Source: Numida meleagris
Taxonomy: Eukaryota; Chordata; Aves; Galliformes; Numididae
Direction: 5' to 3'
DNA: 64,000 nucleotides
Assembly: GCF_002078875.1 (NCBI RefSeq)
Contig: NC_034438.1
Location: 19,701,965 to 19,765,964, forward strand
Shown here one piece after another: positions 1 to 12,669 of this stretch. A program made the translations under genes and the position numbers. The notes under the pieces are model-generated. The model made no database searches. It worked only from the letters and a program-made list of their open reading frames with translations, and was not told the DNA's origin. Position 1 is the first letter of the stretch. Each line of letters starts with the position of its first letter.

Positions 1-373
1 ATTGTTTTTAACAAGTGGCTCACTGTGGCCAAATAAGCAATGGAAGTCTTCCAAACTGGGGGAAAGTGGATGGAAGTGGGTCAAAGGCTTCAGTGGTGAA
101 GCTGATGGTGAAAAAGGGGGAAGAAGTGGGTGGGCACTTGACCATCCTATGTACCACCGAGCATGCCCAAAGGGACGTTAGCACGTATTTACGAGTCCTA
201 GAAAAAGAATGAACATGTATGCCAATGTACTGCACATGAACGTCTTAAGTGTTCAAATGTAGAACTTGAACTTTGAGAGGACGCGCTTGCTTGTCAAGTT
301 GCCTGGTGTGCTTCGTGAGGAATCAAGGAATGCTGCTTTCTAACACCACTTTCGAGTTAGAAAGTTTCCTTCC
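1..373 (+). repeat. Left arm of a perfect 373-bp inverted repeat
   Basis: Reading base by base, this segment is the reverse complement of 16852-17224, with left position i pairing with 17225 minus i and no mismatch seen. Identity stops abruptly at 373; the next 19 bases agree only partly (about 13 of 19) and then similarity is lost. The arm runs off the window start, so its true length is unknown. It carries small open frames (15-212 on plus, 20-235 on minus) that resemble no family I know. It is not CR1 and does not end in the CA expected of an LTR. It could be the end of an unrecognised mobile element, a terminal inverted repeat, a recent inverted duplication or an assembly artefact. Confidence 0.9.
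336..364. other. Hairpin at the inner edge of the inverted repeat (left)
   Basis: CTTTCTAAC (336-344) pairs perfectly with GTTAGAAAG (356-364) across an 11-base loop. The stem ends 9 bases before identity with the other arm stops. The mirror copy is at 16861-16889. A stem-loop this close to a repeat boundary recalls the subterminal hairpins of some mobile elements, but the bases that follow do not form a Helitron-type CTRR end. Confidence 0.7.
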
Positions 374-664
374 TGGATTTCGGATGACAGTAGGAACATA
401 GATAACTTATGAAAATACCAGAGTAGTCTTTGGGCAGCAAGGTGTGGATAAACACCAGCAACTACAAATGATTTCTAGAAGTGTCCTGCCATCAGTGAGA
501 ATTCATACTGTCACTTCCAGTTGCCAGGGATCTGTGGGATGAATATTCTCCAGCCTGCTGTGTGCAGGATGTAGAGCAACTCCTCTTGCACGCTGATAGT
601 CCCCACAGCTGCCACAGCTCTGTCAGCTGTGCAAAACTATGACACTTTATGCAAAGAAGAGCCT
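374..664. other. Unassigned spacer
   Basis: Unique sequence between the left inverted-repeat arm and the first CR1 fragment. I see no coding frame, RNA or recognised repeat. Confidence 0.5.
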
Positions 665-1446
665 CCATGAGCCTAATGCAAGGTGTTGCACTTGAGTTGG
701 GGCAATCCCCAACATGTGTACTGCCTGGGAGAAGGACTCATTGAGAGCATCCCTATGGAAAAGGACTTGGGGGTTCTGGTGGCAAAAAAAAATGAGCACG
801 AGCCAGCAGCATGCACTACAGCCTAGAAGGCCAACTGCGTCCTATGCTGCATCAATAGAGGGGTGGCTAGCAGGGAGAGGGAAGTGATTGTCCCCCCTGC
901 TCTGCCCTTGAGAGGCCACGCCTGGAGTACTGTGTCCAGACCTGGGGCCTCCAGCACGAGGGTGTGGAGCTCTTGTAACAGGTCCAGAGGAGGGCCACCA
1001 AGATGATTAGAGGGCTGGAGCACCTCCCCTGTGAAGACAGGCTGAGTGAGCTGGTCTTCTTCAGCCTAGAGAAGAGAAGTCTCTGGGAGACTTCATTGTG
1101 ATTTGCCAGTACTTGAAGGGAGCTTATAAAGAGCAGGGAAACAGACTTTTTACGTGGTCTAATAGTGATAGGACTAGGGGTAAAATTATATGTATTTTTC
1201 GCTTTAAATTATAAGAGTGGAGATTTAGATTAGATAATAAGAGGAAATTTTTTATTCAGAGGATGATGGGGCACTGGAGCCAAGAAGCTGTGGATACCCC
1301 ATCCCTGGATGCATTCAAGGCCAAGTTGGATGGGGCCCTGGACGGCCTGATCTAATGGGTGGCAAAGGGTGCCCATGGCAAGGACTTGGAAATGAACGAT
1401 CTCTAAGGTCCCTTCCAACCCAAGCCATATGATTCCATGATTGTAG
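665..1446 (+). mobile_element. CR1 LINE fragment, 5'-truncated, plus strand
   Basis: The sequence follows the CR1 3' third: the segment encoding the end of the reverse transcriptase (words such as GGACTTGGGGGTTCTGGTGG at about 762 and GAGGGCCACCAAGATGATTAG at about 992), then the C-terminal tail and 3' UTR. It ends with the diagnostic AAGGTCCCTTCCAACCCAAG and a decayed ATTCCATG-type tail at 1428-1446. Several frameshifts and an AT-rich interruption near 1180-1250 break the frame, so it is an old dead copy. The 5' end is truncated, as is usual for CR1. Confidence 0.9.
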
Positions 1447-4400
1447 GAGATTTGCACTCTATTTGGCCTAAACAGGAACGGCCCACTTTCCACTTGTCCA
1501 ATGAGATGATCTGGACGTTCAGAAAGACATCAGGGAGGCTGTGGCATGACTGGGAAGGGGTCTCCTGTCACTAGCTTTTGCTCTTCCTCTCCTCCCAGTG
1601 GGACCTAAGAGTTTATTTCGTGGTGCATTTGCTAACAAATGCAGAGGGATTGAGATTAAACCAGCGTAAATCTGCTCCACTGTTTGGACATCTTTTTTCA
1701 GCACTTTTTTTTTTTTGTACTAGACAAATGAGGTGATCCAATTACTTGTGAATAGATTTGTGGTATCCAGAGCTATTTCAATACTGATGTGCCTCTGTTC
1801 CTTCCTGCAAAATATGTCAAAGCAATTTATCTTCACATTTGAATAAGTCATCTATGCAATCACTCTCCTTCAGGGAGAAATTTAATTTCATCTGCAGAAG
1901 GCTTGCTACTGCTATACAGACATGCGTAAGTCACAGTTAATTGCATAGCTATCCCTGAACTTCTCTTTTTAAAGTTGGAGAAGTCATCAGAAAACATTCC
2001 TTGCTTCTCTAACTGGAACCAAGATTTGGTAAATACAGATATTAAAATGAAACCATTAATGAAGACTTATTTAAAGAGTTAGTATAAAGAGGAAAGTTTC
2101 TCCTACATGCTGTCTTTTCCTTACTCTTGCACAGCCAAAGGGCTCTCATTATGACTACCTCTGTGAAAGCCACATCACACAGAGCTCCTATCATACCTCC
2201 TTGTCTGCACAAAGCATTGCTCAGAGAAATGATCAGAACAAGCACATTATTCTGTGGGGAAATTATATAACTATGGCACATCTGTACCAGAATAGGAGTT
2301 AACACAACCATTTCATATAGCACGTGCTGCCTGTGCTGAAGGGAAGAAAGAGCATTGAATTTGTGACTTGTTGAGCAAGTTCACAGCTCTGAACTTGCTG
2401 TATGCTGGCAGCAGGTGAAACACAATGCCAGCGGGTCTTAAAATAAGAGCTGAATAAGCCCATGGGACCATGGAGTCAATTAATGGGCTATGAGAAATGG
2501 CTTCCTCTACTGCTCCCCACAAGACGGTGTCCTGCAAAAGGAACCTGGAAATGTCTGGGCCTCAATGTCACTCTGATGGCTGGACAACAAGGCTCAGACA
2601 AGTGCAGAAACACAGCCCCTAAGGCAAAGGGAGTAATTACTAGTTGCAGTTACTCTGTGGTTAAGTTTGATCATTAACTGTAGTAATTGCTGCACTACAC
2701 CTGTTTTTTTCCAGTTTGGTCACTTCTCTAATTGACGGGCTAATCTTACAGTCACTAATCAGGCTCAGCACATAATGGCACAGATTCTCATTCTTTACAG
2801 CCACTCGGTTGTCCCCATATGCAGTTTCCTTCCAGACAATGTGTCTGGTTTGTGATGCCATCAGAAGCCCTGAGCAGGCAATATCTCCAGTAACTGCTAT
2901 GAGCATCCACCGAGTGTTGCTGGAGTATTATCCACTGGGTGTGCTGTGATAGACCAGTCTGGGCTGGATCAGGGAATCATAAACAGGTATGGCAAGACAG
3001 GACTCTGTGTGGCATAAAATACTCAGATGTGTTCCCAGCACTGAAATAAGTGCTCAGGCAGCTCTTCTGTTTTTACTGAATTTAACAAAAATGAGTATAA
3101 AGATCTACCATTGTTATACTGCGAGGGAGATAGGGGTAGGGACACAGTGCAGGACCCACTGCTCTGGATCTCCATCACAAAAGCATCCTCCTGTAACACT
3201 TGAAAGTAGTATTTAGCTTGGGATTTTCTGGACTGCCCAGTGAGCCAGCTGCCCTTTATGCGGGACCCTAGGCTATCAGTCATTTCAGCTGATACTGAAT
3301 GTTCTGTTGCTCTCATTTCACATGGGAACTATTCCAAAGGAAACATCCCCGTGTAACCCTTTGGCTTCTGTTCTTTTCTTTGGGTGCATGAGTGAAAATC
3401 ACTTTTCTGAAGTTGTATTGACAGTCCACTGGACAAATTGCACCTGTTCTGTGCAGCAAAGAGAAGCATGCGTTTCAAACTCGGATGCCTCTTCAGTGCC
3501 TTTTCTAGTGATATCCTTTGTAGTATGAAGGGTCTTTCTTAGGCCAGTATGCCCTGCAGCACATGGGGCATGGAACAGCACTTTGTGGAGGATATCACAG
3601 TGAGGTCCATGGTGGCTCTGCAGTCACAGGAACAAGATAATAGGAAGAGTTTTCATCTCCAGCCCCTTAGCTGTGGCATCACTGGGGAAGAAATAGTCAG
3701 GGAGTCAACCTACAGGATTTCCCTTCGAAGTACAAGTACTTGTACTGACATTGCCAGGCCACAGACATTGTAAAAGCAGGAAGTACCAAAATGACTCAGC
3801 TTTGTACTCAGATAAAGAGCTGAGCAAGCTATTGCTACGAAAAGGTTATGAGTTTTAGAGTAAAGAGACCTTGTGTCCAGTCTATAATTCTTTTCTTTAC
3901 ACAGATATCTCATTATTTCAAACAGTATACCCTAAATTCAAAAGCAGGAGTAAGTCTCCTCTGACAGGCTCTCTTCCATCAGAGAGATGAAAATCATCCC
4001 AGTTTTTCTTCAGACTTGTGACAGAATGAGGTTCCTGCAGGCTCTCTCTAGGCAGCTGCTGCATGGCACACCCTTACCTCCACGGCTCAGGGCTTTGTCC
4101 ACCCTCCACCGCTGCTGGTTATTACATAAGACATTAGTCACTGCAATGCACTCTCTGTCCATCAGTATCGGTTTGACTCGCATATCATCTGCACAGTAAT
4201 TTGTATATTTGTGATGATGTTCAAAGAAATTAAGTCTCTGCTTTGGCAGCTGCTCTTTCCATATCCAGAGGAAAAATGATCAGAGGAAGGATGGAAAAAA
4301 AGAGCAAAGCCTCCAACCATTGGCAGCTGCTTTCAGAATTTAGCCCTCAGTATTTGTCACAGTGTGGAGATTGGATCAATATGACCCTCACATTCTCACT

Positions 4401-6074
4401 TCATCATCTGTGTCCCCCAGGAGACTAAAACTGACCCCTGCAAGTGGCATTCCTCCTCCTGATTACTGCTTTTCTTTGCAATAAATTGGTGCTACACCAG
4501 TGTATGTCCCCATGTTCACTTGCAGTTCAGGGATGCTCTAATAATATTACAGAAGCACTGAATAGCTACTGATCCAAAAAAATGTTATTCTGAAAATGCA
4601 TGCTGATTCCATTTAAGATCCCAGTGATCATCTAGAAATAAAATAAAATTGAACAGATATTTACTCTGATGATCGGATGAGCCAAAATCAGAAAGTGCCA
4701 TAGAGACCTTGCCAAACCTGGTACATACTGTATTAGATCAATTAACTGTTTTAGATTTTCTTAATGCAAACAAACTAGGAAAGCTTTTTGTAACCTGATT
4801 CTCCCCAGTAATACATGAGAAGAAAACCTGAGCTCTTTTTCCTAGTCATCCTAAAACTTCAGTAGTACAGCACCTGACAAGCGCCAGTGTATGCTGGTAG
4901 GACAAAAGTGAAAGATGTGGCCCATTTTAACTCAAAGACTTTATATTTATACAGAAAGCCCAGAGTTTCTACTTCAGTGTTTTTGTGATGATCTGTACTT
5001 TCTTCTGTACTCGTTATTTTCTCTCATTATGTGCAAAAGAACATGCTTCTCTATACTGAATCACAGGATATATTTCCAGTAAACAGTTTCCATGTTAATA
5101 CAACCCACAACAACAGTGTGGTTATGAATAGCACCAGCTAGCTGAGAATGAACTGATAGTTTGGGATATTTTTCAGAACACCTACTGATTTTGGATGATT
5201 GTGCTCAGAAATAATCATTTAATCTAACTGAATAATACCAGTATGACAAGTAGTAAGTTAAATAATCTAGACAATCGACCTAATGAATTATTTGGACATA
5301 AATAGGTGTTATTTACCAGAGAACAACAAGTGGTACTCCTTAAATCTCTATGGTTGCTGCAGATGCAGGTTTAGGCATTTTATTGCTTTTATAAACTGAT
5401 GCACAGTACTTACAGGACTGATATTCCAAACTCCCCACCACTGTTTTCCGCAGCTTGAAGTTAGAAATGTTTAAAAAAAGAAAACTAATAACAGTTCACA
5501 CCTAAGCCTCAAAACAATTAATGTGCATTTAAGTTATGAAGCTCAAGGAATTAATCACTCCAACAAATGGCTGGTGGCTTACTAATAACAGTGAAGCAGA
5601 CATTTGTCTTTTTTCGGAATCCTGTACCTTGAAGACTGCAGAAATGCCAACAGACTACCAAAAAAAACAGTTTGCTGCATGCAAAGGGATCTGACTAGAG
5701 ACTAATAATTAAAATGATCTAGAACACTAGAGACAGACCATTTGGGGCCATTCAATCAGAATCCAGACACTCATCTTTCTTTGCTCTCTATCCAGAGAAG
5801 TGCTATGAAATAGCATCAGTAGAGGGTTGTTGACCACATCCTCACACATTGTCTTGCCTACAGCAACAGTCACAGACACTTTGCAATGAGAAGTTGCCTC
5901 CCATGTCTGTGAAGGCAGCTCTTGGAAACTGGGAAGCAGAAATGCAGCTTGCTCTCAGCAAAGCATTTCAGACTTCCCTTTTTTTAACGGTGTTTGATGA
6001 TGAACTCCCTTTAAACATATTTCCAGAGCTGAAAGAATGAGGAGCTGGGGACGACCAAGGGAAATGTTCTCTCT
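1447..6074. other. Gene-free stretch
   Basis: Only short chance frames are present, each under about 100 codons and without recognisable domains. Simple sequence is limited to a T12 run at 1705-1716 and an A-rich patch near 4637. I see no RNA gene and no recognised repeat. Confidence 0.5.
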
Positions 6075-6164
6075 TACACACACATGCACACACAAACATA
6101 CATATGCACTATATAGATAAACACACACAGGCACACACTATAGACATACACACACACAAGCACA
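6075..6164. repeat. Degenerate CA-rich simple repeat
   Basis: Interrupted ACACAC runs alternate with ATGCACACAC and CATACATA words over about 90 bases. It is an eroded CA microsatellite with no long uninterrupted run. Confidence 0.8.
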
Positions 6165-9100
6165 GTATACAGATCAGTTTAGTTACTAATCTATAAAGAG
6201 CACTTTCAGAGTCCATTTGGATCCCCAGCCCACAATGTGCCTTACCAAAGGGCAGGAAACCTGTCCCCCTCAGTGGGCACGGGTGAGGGCTTGAGCTACC
6301 TCCAGAAGCAACATAAAGCCATTACCATAGCAGGGCAGACTCAATTAATAGGTTAGCATATTAATGCCTCTGAATTGCTTCTAGAATCCAGTTTATTACC
6401 TTCACTCTATTTGCTCTAATTTAGCACAGAATACCAGGGGTTTCTCTGGTTGGAGCCTATGCATGGCTGCATATTCTAGCTCAGGCTTCAGTGTGGTGTG
6501 GTTCAGTATCCCACAGAGGATACACAGGGCTCACAATCTCTAAAACATTAATTTGCAAATTTTAGAACTTGGTATTTTACAAATGCAGTAAACAATGTAT
6601 AACAAGACCTATGGTCCAACTTGGAGACTGTGTGCAATGTGGGACAGAGCTGTATTCTAACCAGTAACATTTTGCAAATAAATTAATAAATAATGTACTT
6701 CTGCAAATCCCATTTTGCAAGAAACATTTTGCAAAAACTTCTATCTTCTTAAGTGACAGCCAGCAAATAAATATCACTGTGACAGTCTGGCACTGCAGTA
6801 AATGTAGTTATTAGAGCTTCCATTCAGTTAGAAACCCCAAAGAAACTTCTTAAAAAATACAGATCTTAGAGGTATTCAGGCAGTGTTCAGGAAGATCAAA
6901 AAGCAACGTACTGTTAGCAGAGCTCTTCCACAGCTGCCAAAGCAGAGAAATAATTGATCCAGGTCCTGTGGTTTGGGAGAAGGAGAGGAACTGCCTGACA
7001 GGACGTGAGTCGTCTTGGCAAATTGCAAGCAGTGTCGGGAGTTCCAAAGACCTTTTCTACAGACTGTGTAAGATCCAGCTGTGTATGCTTGCCCCTCAGG
7101 GAAGCTGGAATAAGTTGAAATAAAACAGCAGGACATTTTGTTCAATGTAAACTACTACTCTGGGCTGATAAATAACCATCACTTTTCACCTCTCTCCTCT
7201 TTCCCTTGTCAAGACTTAAAATGGTCAGAGGCTGTACAGGAGGAGGAAGGGAACTGGTGAATGGAAAGTGCTGACTGCCCTCATCTTCAGATGGACAAGG
7301 ATGGGAAAAAGGCTTCAAAATACCCCACCTTTCTCTGGGTAGTAGGAAACACTATCAAGCCTCTTCTTTTTTTTTTCTTAAACTCAGAAAAAAACAGCAT
7401 ACATAAACAAGGAGTGTCTGTCTGGCATGACCTCCTGCCTCTGGCAGAAAGTGCTCCTTGGTGGTGTACTTGGCGATGCATGAGGTGGGATGGCACTGTC
7501 TTCTGAACACCAGCACTGCAGTGGGCTGGAGGCGGTCAAATCTGGGGACATTCTAGGCTGGAGAAGGGCAACAGTGGTGTCCCAGTTCTTGCTGTCATGC
7601 CAAAACAGCATAGATAGGGGCAGGTGACTGTGACAAGCTGTTCTCCCAACACTGATGTTCTGCCTGGAGATGCTGAGGGGAGATGTCCTTGTGTACTTGT
7701 GGGGCTTATCAGCTTTAAGATAGAACAGAAGAGAATATATAGTTCCTGTTCTTCAGTAACAACCCACATAGCACCTTGTTTACACTTACAAATATAATTG
7801 CTGGTGAGTTCATTGCCTTCTGTTTGCCAAAAGAATTTCTCTAGTTTTTTTGGTGCGCAGGATGCTTAAACCGGCTCTCTGTATCCTAAAGTGATCTCCT
7901 AAAAACTCATACTTTTGTGATACAACTGTAAGATAATGAACAGAAATTTTCTGCTGTATCAGAAATACCCTCTTTGCCTCTTTCTCCTCTTGCATCTCTG
8001 ATCTTCATTCCTTTACATCCATTGGTGTAGTTTGCAAACTGTCTTTTTGGATGGCTAAACTTACCTTGGCCACACCAAAAATATATTTGGAAGTGTTGAA
8101 GAAACCATGATAAGTTACATATAAAAGAAAAACTCGATTGCTTGAGCAAACAACACAGCTTATATTGGAACCTTAATTGAGCCAATAGGAGAACATCACT
8201 CAATCTCTGGAACAGCTAAGAAGCTTGCACAGCTTTATGCTGGGATGATATTAGATGATTGTAACTACCCTTTCTTCTGTTACAGTAATTCCTGTAATCT
8301 CTTACTGGAGTACAAATGTAATAGCCATACTCTGATATAATGATTCATATCACAAACCGATATACAGCATACTGACTATTTAGAAGGACATTTACCCTAT
8401 ACTTGCAGTTCACAAAAATTTGAACTCAGTGGTCAAACAGTACTGTTCATTTATAGTTACTTGACGGTTTTGTGTACAAGTGGACTTTTCTCTGTGTTGA
8501 GTGTGTTAGTAGCCATATGAAGTTAAAACCTATTCACAATTCAACTGTGAAAAGCATATCTAAATAAATTGTTCCTATGCCTTCTAAAGAATAGACACAC
8601 AGTATATCTCAGGTCAGAATGTGACCGGTAATGCATGCTCCCTGGGTAGTTCAGAAGACAGTAATTCATTTGCAGATTTCCTCAGTTTCAATAATCCTTT
8701 AATCTATAAAACAGCTATGTTTCATGTGAACCAGGAAATAGTGTTTCTGACTGGAAAACAGCTATATCAGACCATATCATGTTGCCTACTTGACTGAATG
8801 CAATTTGTGTTGGAGCAAAGCTTAGAGCATGTTGAAAACGTAAACACAGGGATCACTCCATAAAAATTAGATGTGCACTCTAAACTAATATGTAGCTCTT
8901 GGTTGCATGTTCTGCAGTAAGGCATTTAAAGGGGTCGTCATGGTGATATACGAATGGAAGCATGGCCAAGACAAAAGGGCAAGACATTCCATTAGGTTTG
9001 ATTCTTATTGCATAAAAAATTACTCCTCACTCAGAAAATGTTACAAAATCTAATTATTTTGTATAATATGCCTTTTCTCTTCTTTCTCCAGGCTATATCA

Positions 9101-12100
9101 AACACTAGAAGAGGATTCTCTGCTTACATAGATTTTATCATAATGAATCAACTGATCTTTTTTTAAAAAAAGGGTTTATATACATAGCTCCTGAACACAG
9201 GCCTTCAATTAACCACAGGAATGCTTGTGGTTTGAAAACAAAGCCAGTTAGTGATTCTTGAAATGACATTCAGAGCCACTTGCACTGGCATTAGCATTCC
9301 TAAACTGAAGTGAGTATCTTGTTCCTGAATTGCATGCAGTGCCCTGTGCAGCAGGAACTCAAACATGGAATGAAAAGCTCAGGATACTGCATTATCTAGG
9401 AGCACACTCTGCACCATGTCAGGGTGCTCCTCAGCTCCCCAACACAGAATCGCTCCTCTCTCTCCTTTTCTTCCCAAAGGGCTAAGGAGATCACTGGAAG
9501 GAGGGAGAAGGTAGCCTAAGAATGAGGTTGCATTTTCACAGCATTGTGAAAGTCTTTTCTAGGATCACAGGTGGGGCTTCCTTCTTCAGTTCAAACAGCT
9601 CTTCAAAAATACGTACAAGCCTTTAAAAAAAGACACCGGGGCTCATTTATTTTTCAGTTTCTGTATGTTTAGGATCACTCTCAAAGTCAAATAAAGGTTA
9701 AATATTGAATTTGCTTCTTTCTTAGAGATTTTTAAGCAAACACTGAACTTGTCACCTGCTCTGAAGAGACCAAGTTTTCAGACATCTCACGATATATGAT
9801 AAACTGCAGAAAAGCTGGCATTACTGCTATTGCTGGTGCTGCTTCCAAGACTTTACCAGCACATCCCTGAGCTGAGAGATGGGTTGGAAACAAGAGGAAG
9901 CCATACATATGAAGATTCACATGAATGATGACCTTTGCAGAGGTCTTCCAGAGACTCCCAGCCATCTACCCTGAGCTTCTTGCTAGAGACCTTGCTGATG
10001 GGGTCTTGCTGATGCTCATCCATCAGAGTCGGGGCTATGAACTTGTGTTGGATCTATAGGTGTGATCTATACAACTTAATGCATTCAAAGTGATCCATGT
10101 GTTTCCATTTAAAGTGTTATCTCTCTTTTTGTACAAAAGGAGAGAACATAAGTGGAAATGGAACCTCATTTCAGAGCTTCTGTTCAGAATGAAGATATCA
10201 CATTTTAATGGGAGGACTCAAAGTCCCTTGAAGAAAATAAAACACAGTGTGAAAAAATACAAATCAAGTCCACCCATAAGGGTCCATTCCCACAGACTCA
10301 ATACAATAAATTTTCCTCTCCATGCAGGTCCATTTTGTAGAAGGCTGACAGTGACATCCCCACCACAGAGGCTGGGAAGGGACTAGGTGCTGTGCTCAAG
10401 GGGCAGCAGCGTTGCTGGGGGTCACCAGCTCTGTCTAAGGGAAGACAAGTGGCCAAGTGCTTCTTTGTCTTCCGCTTCCCCATTATCTCTTTTAACCTTA
10501 CATGACTAAAATGGACTTCTAAATATAAATGACACTTCTTTGCTCTAGGTCAATCATCTCTAAGCACTGTCTCCATCCTCTTTGTATAGAGTAAGTTTCT
10601 TTATCACAAAAGGGCAATTATTCTTTGTTCCAGAAACAATTATGTTCTTGTTTCTTTCAAGTGGTTATTAAAACCTCAGATTATTTTCATGCCATTTATT
10701 AAGCAAGATTTATCATCATGCTTCCTGGAGAGCGTAAAGTCAGCTGTGGCTGCTTTTACTAACTGCTTTTCTGCAGAAACACCAGCTAACTCATTTCAGA
10801 TTCCAGTATTCCTTCGTTCTTTGTCCTCGGTGCTCCACCTCCAGGTTTATAAGCGCCAAACTTCACGTTTTTTCTTCAAGAAAAAAGCTCCCAAATTCGC
10901 TGTTGACGTAAGTGAAGCTCTAATTAAGTCAATGGGGTTACACCTGCCTGTGTCAGCAGTGAATCTGGCTCAACATCCCTAGTGAGCAAAATGTCACGTT
11001 ACCTTTGCTGAGCAGGACATTTCAAATAAAACATTAGCAAAAACAATTAACTTTAAGCCATTAATCCCACTGAAGCTACTTTCAACCTCCTAGGTATTGA
11101 AGTCAATTCGCACTAAATGTCTTTGGCTTGATAGATTCTGAAGCTTTGGTATGAAATATATTATTGAATGACACTGAAATAAGGAGTAACATATTGTATT
11201 TCTATATTTAAATTATACTTTAGTACACATCTGGCAAGTTTTAACAATAATACTTAAGAAACTGTTAGCGATGGAGGAGATCATACAGGACATAGCATTA
11301 CATAACACGTATGAATTTTGCAAATGTATTATCTATCGCTCTAATGCTTCACTGTTATAATGCACCTCTTGTATTTCATTAGCTTCCCATTTTACATCAA
11401 TAGAAGTGGAAGATTTAGCAATACTATGGTTCTCTGATTCATTCCCTTTGGCACAAAACAGTAACAAATCTGGATGAGCGCAAGGTAAGGATGAAGTCTT
11501 GCTCCCAACATTTTCTTTACAGCTACAAATGAAAGGGGTCAACATAGTATCTAAAGAGTTAGAAAGCCTGAGTTCAGCTCCTTGCAGGTACTCGCAACCC
11601 AGCAACTTCGTTATTGTACTGGTGAGCCTGGTTGCTTTGCAGGGTTTAGAAGGCCCAGGTTGGGTGCGTGGTTTTCCCCTTCAGAAAAAAGGATGCAATT
11701 ACCAGATTCTTCTAGGTCAGACCCCACTGCAGGGTCTGTAGGCAGTCAGTAGGAAATACTGGAGAGCCATATGGGTGTTGAAACCTGTTTACCTCTGGGG
11801 CTGCCAATGTCTCTGCTTCATACAGAGCAATTCCTCCCATTCACTATTTGCAGCCCTAAAACTTCCCTTTAACTCTATCTTCTAAGCAAAAGAAAATGAT
11901 AAGCTTTTCCTCTATCAGAAAGTCAGAACAGAAAGAGGGGAGTTATGAACTTTTTCTACTGGTTCATCCCTGGATGCTCCATAGGGAAGACTTGAAATTC
12001 CTACATCCATCTGGGGGGACATTTCCCTCCCATCCTTACCTCAGGACCACACGCCAAACACTATGCCTTCAATTAATCTCTTCTTTTCCTTTTAGATACT

Positions 12101-12408
12101 TAAAGCCTGCAAACTGTGGCAGTTGTAGCAGGAGATGGGAAGAGAAAAAAATCTTTCCTTTTCTCCAGAGTGTTCCTCACTGTGCTGCTCAGCAGTGTTT
12201 TGTATGAGCAATCAAAAAATCCAATGTGCAGTAAAAAGAATTAATAAAAGTTTTTCACCGCTTAGGCAACAGTGGTAACTACTAAGAATTTGAGTACTTT
12301 AATCACAGTGTTCTCTCAAAGGTAAGCACAGCTGCCTAATTCCATGAACATTTGCACATTGCCTTATGTGGATAAATCTGAATCAAGAATAATATTAACA
12401 AAAGGCTG
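6165..12408. other. Gene-free stretch
   Basis: No convincing exon, RNA or young repeat. A T10 run lies at 7367-7376. The segment 10905-10980 contains an AAGTCAATGG word in a context that resembles an old amniote interspersed repeat. The 97-98 codon frames at 7907-8203, 10090-10386 and 10689-10982 have no recognisable domain and I take them as chance. Confidence 0.45.
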
Positions 12409-12636
12409 AAAAGAAAAGAAAAAAAGAAAAGAAAAGAAAAGAAAAGAAAAGAAAAGAAAAGAAAAGAAAAGGGAAAAAGAAAAGAAAAGAAAAGAAAAGA
12501 AAAGAAAAGAAAAGAAAAGAAAAGAAAAGAAAAGAAAAGAAAAGAAAAGAAAAGAAAAGAAAAGAAAAGAAAANAGAAAAGAAAAGAAAAGAAAAGAAAA
12601 GAAAAGAAAAGAAAAGAAAAGAAAAGAAAAGAAAAG

Positions 12637-12667
<31 letters not shown>

Positions 12668-12669
12668 GA
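12409..12669. repeat. (AAAAG)n pentanucleotide microsatellite
   Basis: About 260 bases of nearly pure AAAAG units on the plus strand. It is interrupted by a GGGAAAA variant near 12470 and by one undetermined base (n) at 12574. The purine-only strand explains the Phe/Leu/Ser-rich open frames on the minus strand in all three registers, which are not genes. Length is likely to be polymorphic, and the n suggests the assembler could not resolve the tract. Confidence 0.97.

Noticed and set aside
15..235. Small frames on both strands in the inverted-repeat arms as possible conserved peptides
   Set aside because: Identity between arms is identity of DNA, so it does not show coding; both strands are open at once and no motif is recognisable.
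336..373. Helitron 3' end (hairpin near terminus)
   Set aside because: The expected CTRR ending after the hairpin is absent, and no TC start or target AT pair could be identified.
9080..9130. Pyrimidine tract followed by CAG resembling a splice acceptor near 9091
   Set aside because: No open exon with a matching donor and no conserved protein follows; such tracts are common by chance.
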